DNA of 15,974 nt, taken from assembly GCA_964577365.1 (NCBI GenBank), contig CAZNYP010000011.1:1-15974 (forward strand), written 5' to 3'. A model generated the notes under the pieces. The model did not search any database, had not been told where the DNA came from, and saw nothing but the letters and a program-made list of their open reading frames with translations. Shown here piece by piece: positions 12,354-15,974 of the stretch (its first letter is position 1; each line of letters begins with the position of its first letter). The DNA comes from JAGOVB01 sp964577365. GTDB taxonomy: Bacteria > Patescibacteriota > Minisyncoccia > Phycocordibacterales > PALSA-1337. The translations under genes and the position numbers were made by a program.

Positions 12354-13565
12354 ATGCCCCTCTATTCTTTCAAAGCAAAGAAAAATACTGGAGAAATATA
12401 TGAGGCAGAGCGTGAGGCATCTGATCGTTTTGCATTATTTCATGATGTAAAAAACGAAGGTGCCGAAGTCATTTCTGTAAAAGAGGTGCATAGTAAAGGT
12501 GCACTCAGACTCTCACTTTCTTTTAGAAAAAAAGTAAAGACACACGAGCTCATCACATTTGCCCGCAACCTCGGATCGATGATCGAGGCAGGACTTTCTG
12601 TGTCACGAGCGCTCACGGTGATGGAGCGACAGGTGACCAATGCCACACTCAAAGACATTTTAAACGGTCTAAATTCTGAAATCAGCCAGGGAAAGACATT
12701 GTCAGAGTCGATGGCAAAGACTCCAAAAGTATTCAGCACACTTTTTGTATCGATGGTGAGCGCAGGGGAGGAGAGCGGTACGCTCGCGAATTCTCTAAAG
12801 ACGATCGCATTGCAGATGGATCGCAGCTATACACTGCAGAAAAAAATAAAAGGAGCGCTCATGTATCCGGCGGTTATCGTCGTTGTCATGATCCTCATTG
12901 CAGTCCTTATGCTCACCTATATCGTACCGACCCTCATGAAAACATTTACCGACATGAAGATCGCGCTACCGTGGTCTACACAGATCATCGTGACGGTGAG
13001 TGATCTCTTGCGCAACCATGGATTTATCGTACTTGGAGTAGTGGTGCTCGCTTTTCTTGCCCTACGATACTGGTCACGGACTAGTGGTGGAGGGAGTATC
13101 GTCGATCTCCTCATCACAAAGATCCCAGTCATCGGAGAATTGGTAAAAGAAGTAAATACCGCTCGTACCGCACGCACCATGTCATCACTACTCAATTCTG
13201 GTGTGGCGATCATCGAGTCGGTAAAGATCACAGCGGAGGTCGTCCAAAATGTTCATTATAAAAAAGTTCTCGCCCAAGCTGAGGAGAATATAAAAAAAGG
13301 CGCACCGATCTCGACCGTGTTCGAACAAAATTCTCAGTTTTACCCAGTATTTATCGGAGAAATGATCGCAGTAGGAGAGGAAACTGGAAAGGTCGGAGAG
13401 ATGCTCCTCGGTGTCGCTACATACTACGAAGACGATGTGGAGCAGCGCACAAAAGACATGTCGACCATCATCGAACCATTCCTCATGGTATTTATCGGAG
13501 CGGCGGTGGGCTTTTTCGCACTCTCGATGATCTCGCCGATGTACTCACTCGTCAATGTCATATAG
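12354..13565 (+). CDS. pilC: Type IV pilus inner-membrane platform protein PilC/GspF
   Basis: Polytopic membrane protein that couples the ATPase to pilin assembly. Starts MPLYSFKAKKNTGEIYEAE, the usual family opening. Two T2SSF repeat domains are visible (about 65-190 and 268-395), each with the phenylalanine/leucine-rich helices and an E-x-T/S-G motif (AGEESGTLANSL, VGEETGKVGEML). Transmembrane helices at about 169-192, 215-235 and 370-392. Length 403 is typical. It starts one nt after pilB stop and its last codons overlap the next gene by 11 nt, both suggesting coupled translation; no SD. It has no cysteines, as with pilB. Confidence 0.96.
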   Translation: MPLYSFKAKKNTGEIYEAEREASDRFALFHDVKNEGAEVISVKEVHSKGALRLSLSFRKKVKTHELITFARNLGSMIEAGLSVSRALTVMERQVTNATLKDILNGLNSEISQGKTLSESMAKTPKVFSTLFVSMVSAGEESGTLANSLKTIALQMDRSYTLQKKIKGALMYPAVIVVVMILIAVLMLTYIVPTLMKTFTDMKIALPWSTQIIVTVSDLLRNHGFIVLGVVVLAFLALRYWSRTSGGGSIVDLLITKIPVIGELVKEVNTARTARTMSSLLNSGVAIIESVKITAEVVQNVHYKKVLAQAEENIKKGAPISTVFEQNSQFYPVFIGEMIAVGEETGKVGEMLLGVATYYEDDVEQRTKDMSTIIEPFLMVFIGAAVGFFALSMISPMYSLVNVI

Positions 13566-15210
13566 AAACGGATTTACATTGGTAGAAACGGTGGTCGGAG
13601 TAGGGGTATTTCTACTCGTATCGACTGCGGCATACCAGGGATTTGCCGGAGTCCTCAGGTTTATTGCCCATAGTCAGTATCGTATCGCCGCGGTCAATCT
13701 CGCAAATGAACAAATAGAGATCATCCGCAATCTGCCATACGCAGATGTCGGAATCGTGGGGGGAATACCTTCAGGTAAAGTCGCCCATGTGCAGGAGCTC
13801 ACTCGAAGCAACTATACATTTATTGCAACCACTACGATCCGAAATATCGATCTTCCTTTCGATGGCGAGATCGGCAGTACGACAAACGATCTCTCCCCGG
13901 CAGACAACAAAGTAGTAGAGATAGAAGTCGGCTGTCCTTCATGTCAGGGGATGACGCCAGTTTTTGTAACATCGCAAGTCGCCCCGAAAAATCTAGACAC
14001 TGCGTCTACAAACGGTGCACTCTTTGTACGTGTCTTTGATGCAGGAGGATTGCCGGTACCAGAGGCTGCAGTCCGGGTGACGAGTACTACAACTACGATA
14101 AACGATACTACAAATATAAATGGAGTCCTCCAGCTCGTCGATGTGCCACCTGGCATAGAGCAGTATGCGATCGAGGTGAGCAAGGGCGGGTATTCGAGTG
14201 ATCGCACGACTACAAATGCGAGTGTCCTCCTCCAGCAAGTCACACAGACTAGTTTTGCGATCGACAAGGTCTCGAAAATAAATTTTTCAAGTGTGACAGA
14301 CAGCTGTACACCTATTCCATCTTTCGCTTTTTCATTGGTAGGATCAAAAGGGAAGTACAATGAAAATCTGGTTACGAACGGTTCGGGTGAAAAAAATCTG
14401 ACAAATATGGAATGGGATACTTACACGATCACCGCGACTGATGCGAGTCACGATCTCATCGGACTCAATCCGCTCAACCCATTTCTCCTGAGTCCTGATA
14501 CCGAGCAGTCGATGAAACTCATCGTCGCACCGAAAACCCCACAGACACTTCTCGTAACTGTAAAAAACACTGCGCAGCTCCCACTCTCTGGAGCTACCGT
14601 CACTCTAAATGGGGTAGACAAGGTTACCGGTCTGGGCTCGCATACTGATACTGACTGGTCGTCTGGTACTGCTACGACAAACGGAAATATCGACTACACA
14701 TCGACACCAGGTGAATTCAAACTCACTACAGCGTTTGGTGAGTATGTCTCAAGTGGCACGCTCGAGTCAGCGCCATTTGATACTGGTTCGGTTAGTAATT
14801 TTCAGAAATTCCTCTGGGCACCAGAGTACCAGCCGGTAGATGCAGGGCCAAACTCGGTATATTTTCAGGTTGCAACTGCCGCAACGTCGACTGGACCGTG
14901 GACCTATCGAGGACCCGATGGTACGACAGGGTCATACTTTACATCTCCTGACTCGACTATCAGTGTGAGCGGGCGTTTTATCAGATACAAAGCGTATCTA
15001 TCTACAGCAGTCGCGACGACCACGCCGATCGTCTCCGATGTCTCTTTTATATACACGACCGAGTGTACTCCACCAGGGCAGGTAGTCTACACGGGCCTCT
15101 CAAATGGTACATACAATGTCACAGTTTCAAAGGCAGGTTATACCACGGTGGTGGTTCCTGTGACGATATCTGGAGCGTGGAAAGAGCAAGAAATAATACT
15201 CAGTGAGTAG
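13555..15210 (+). CDS. Large modular minor prepilin, 551 aa
   Basis: A class III prepilin leader is clear: MSYRNG, cleavage before Phe7, then FTLVE with Glu at +5 and a hydrophobic helix to about 30. A pilin body follows with a CPSC motif (127-130). The exported rest is modular: a carboxypeptidase-regulatory-like beta domain (about 154-218, PVPEAAVRVTS ... GGYSSDRT), a second beta module with Cys251 (about 250-325), and a third (LLVTVKNTAQLPLSGATVTL, 332-351) that resumes at PPGQVVYTGLSNGTYNVTVS (506-525). Between these halves sits a galactose-binding/discoidin-like stretch (about 366-500, GEYVSSGTLESAPFDTGS, GRFIRYKAYLST). Such a pilin could present binding domains at a pilus tip. It overlaps pilC by 11 nt. 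Confidence 0.88.
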   Translation: MSYRNGFTLVETVVGVGVFLLVSTAAYQGFAGVLRFIAHSQYRIAAVNLANEQIEIIRNLPYADVGIVGGIPSGKVAHVQELTRSNYTFIATTTIRNIDLPFDGEIGSTTNDLSPADNKVVEIEVGCPSCQGMTPVFVTSQVAPKNLDTASTNGALFVRVFDAGGLPVPEAAVRVTSTTTTINDTTNINGVLQLVDVPPGIEQYAIEVSKGGYSSDRTTTNASVLLQQVTQTSFAIDKVSKINFSSVTDSCTPIPSFAFSLVGSKGKYNENLVTNGSGEKNLTNMEWDTYTITATDASHDLIGLNPLNPFLLSPDTEQSMKLIVAPKTPQTLLVTVKNTAQLPLSGATVTLNGVDKVTGLGSHTDTDWSSGTATTNGNIDYTSTPGEFKLTTAFGEYVSSGTLESAPFDTGSVSNFQKFLWAPEYQPVDAGPNSVYFQVATAATSTGPWTYRGPDGTTGSYFTSPDSTISVSGRFIRYKAYLSTAVATTTPIVSDVSFIYTTECTPPGQVVYTGLSNGTYNVTVSKAGYTTVVVPVTISGAWKEQEIILSE

Positions 15211-15212
15211 CG

Positions 15213-15218
15213 TATAAT
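15213..15218 (+). promoter_or_regulatory. Perfect -10 box before the 15228 prepilin
   Basis: TATAAT ends 9 nt before the ATG at 15228, which predicts an internal leaderless transcript inside the pilus operon. No -35 match is seen 16-18 bp upstream. Confidence 0.4.
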
Positions 15219-15227
15219 ATGGATAGC

Positions 15228-15809
15228 ATGACATATCAAAAAGGTTTTTCTTTAGTCGAACTACTCGTCGTCGTCGGTATCATCGGTCTCTTGTCGATGG
15301 TGGTTGGAAAATTTGCTGGCGATGTTTTTTATGTAAACTCTGTCGCTCAGGGTTCGCTCTCGGTATCTTTTGATGCGCGAAATCTCCTCCGTGTGATGGC
15401 GCGAGAGCTGCGTGCAGCAGCACCGAGCGCAAACGGCGCATTTCCCCTCGTTACTGCTGCATCGAGCTCGGTCTCTTTTTATTCCGATGTCGATGGAAAT
15501 GGCCAGCGTGATTTTGTACGGTACTATCTCTCCTCGACCACTCTCATGAAAGGGGTGACTGCTCCGAGTGGTAGCCCACTCACGTACAATATGTCAGATG
15601 AGGATCTCATTGTGGTGATGTCAGATGTGCGCAATGCATCGACAAGTATATTTACCTATTATGATAGTGCATATGCGACGACTACAAATATTCAGTCTGT
15701 GCGCCTTGTCCGTATAGATCTCTCTCTCGATGCAAATGGAAATCGTGCCCCCATCCAGCGTACTTTTACTACACAAGTCTCCGTGAGAAATTTAAAAGAT
15801 AATCTATGA
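15228..15809 (+). CDS. Minor prepilin, PilW/GspJ-like, 193 aa
   Basis: Starts MTYQKG followed by FSLVELLVVVGIIGLLSMV: a class III leader cleaved before Phe7 with Glu at +5. I choose ATG 15228 over one three codons upstream because it gives the usual short leader and fits the TATAAT at 15213-15218. The body shows MARELRAAAPS and FYSDVDGNGQRDFVRYYL, a pattern typical of PilW/GspJ-type minor pilins. DVDGNGQRD (87-95) matches an EF-hand-type calcium loop (D-x-D-x-N-G-x-x-D). Cysteine-free. It lies in the pilus operon, and its stop overlaps the next start (ATGA). Confidence 0.88.
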   Translation: MTYQKGFSLVELLVVVGIIGLLSMVVGKFAGDVFYVNSVAQGSLSVSFDARNLLRVMARELRAAAPSANGAFPLVTAASSSVSFYSDVDGNGQRDFVRYYLSSTTLMKGVTAPSGSPLTYNMSDEDLIVVMSDVRNASTSIFTYYDSAYATTTNIQSVRLVRIDLSLDANGNRAPIQRTFTTQVSVRNLKDNL

Positions 15810-15974
15810 GAAAAGGAATTATCCTCGTCAATGCACTTGTTTTTGGAGCGGTAGCCGCGATGATCATATCGGGTCTCGTTTCATACGGTAGTGCGGTGGT
15901 AAAGACGTCACGCCAGCTCGTCGGACGTGAGCAGGCATTTCATATTGCCGAAGCAGGCATCGACTATTATCGAT
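15806..15974 (+). CDS. PilX-like pilus-associated protein, 3' end outside window
   Basis: The 56 visible residues begin MRKGIILVNALVFGAVAAM, a basic tip and one hydrophobic helix, and continue to REQAFHIAEAGIDYYR. The last stretch matches the PilX N-terminal motif, in which a conserved A-x-x-x-AEAG helix follows the membrane helix. Like other PilX_N proteins it has no Glu at +5 of a standard prepilin and no FTLVE box. The ATG overlaps the TGA of the previous gene by four nt. Its function, by context, is in the minor-pilin complex; most of the protein is missing. Confidence 0.75.
   Translation, partial: MRKGIILVNALVFGAVAAMIISGLVSYGSAVVKTSRQLVGREQAFHIAEAGIDYYR

Noticed and set aside
1..15974. 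CRISPR array, insertion sequence or prophage
   Set aside because: No regularly spaced direct repeats, transposase or phage genes were seen; the repeated elements are short promoter motifs and terminator hairpins.

Overview
The window looks like a chromosomal segment of a Candidate Phyla Radiation (Patescibacteria) bacterium, most likely of the Parcubacteria group. The reasons are compact gene packing, an almost complete lack of Shine-Dalgarno sequences, a PPIase-less trigger factor, a TrmB-type regulator of the kind common in these genomes, and a type IV pilus operon whose large modular minor pilin resembles those I recall from Parcubacteria. This placement comes from gene content only; no rRNA gene is present.

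Layout. 1-52 is the 3' part of a tRNA-Gly(TCC). 126-722 (minus) holds two small unknown genes behind a good sigma-70-type promoter. They are divergent from a TrmB-family regulator (895-1653), which is followed by another small unknown gene (1696-1956) and a bidirectional terminator. The minus-strand cluster clpP - rny - hup (4498 down to 2023) covers proteolysis, mRNA decay and nucleoid structure. Small unknown genes follow on both strands (4583-4966 minus, 5043-5291 plus, 5359-5667 minus). rsmE (5748-6407, plus) overlaps tail to tail with tig (6367-7305, minus). tig is preceded by a small proline-rich membrane protein and a secreted alpha-helical protein (8296 down to 7321). nusA-ppa (10012 down to 8374, minus) ends at a strong terminator; nusA contains a 10-N assembly gap. 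A small PD-(D/E)XK nuclease-like gene (10160-10525, plus) is divergent from nusA. The last 5.4 kb is a type IV pilus operon on the plus strand: pilB, pilC, a 551-residue modular prepilin, a PilW/GspJ-like prepilin and a PilX-like protein cut by the window edge.

How the parts work together. The left part is an accessory islet around the TrmB regulator: its three promoters carry a shared ACCCTAtAAATC-like motif, and the regulator's own promoter carries a perfect 9-bp inverted repeat over -35 and -10. The centre is housekeeping: nascent-chain folding, rRNA methylation, RNA and protein turnover, transcription elongation and pyrophosphate removal. The right end makes the ATPase, platform and minor pilins of a pilus that could serve adhesion or DNA uptake. 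Across the window many -10 boxes sit only 7-12 nt before the start codon, and downstream operon genes start within a few nt of, or overlapping, the previous stop. This implies leaderless initiation plus translational coupling. The nuclease-like gene, with a full AGAAGGAG, is the clear exception.

Most novel points: the putative TrmB local regulon, a hairpin plus T7 attenuator-like element in the nusA leader, the PPIase-less trigger factor, a cysteine-free PilB, and a minor pilin with one domain apparently nested inside another.
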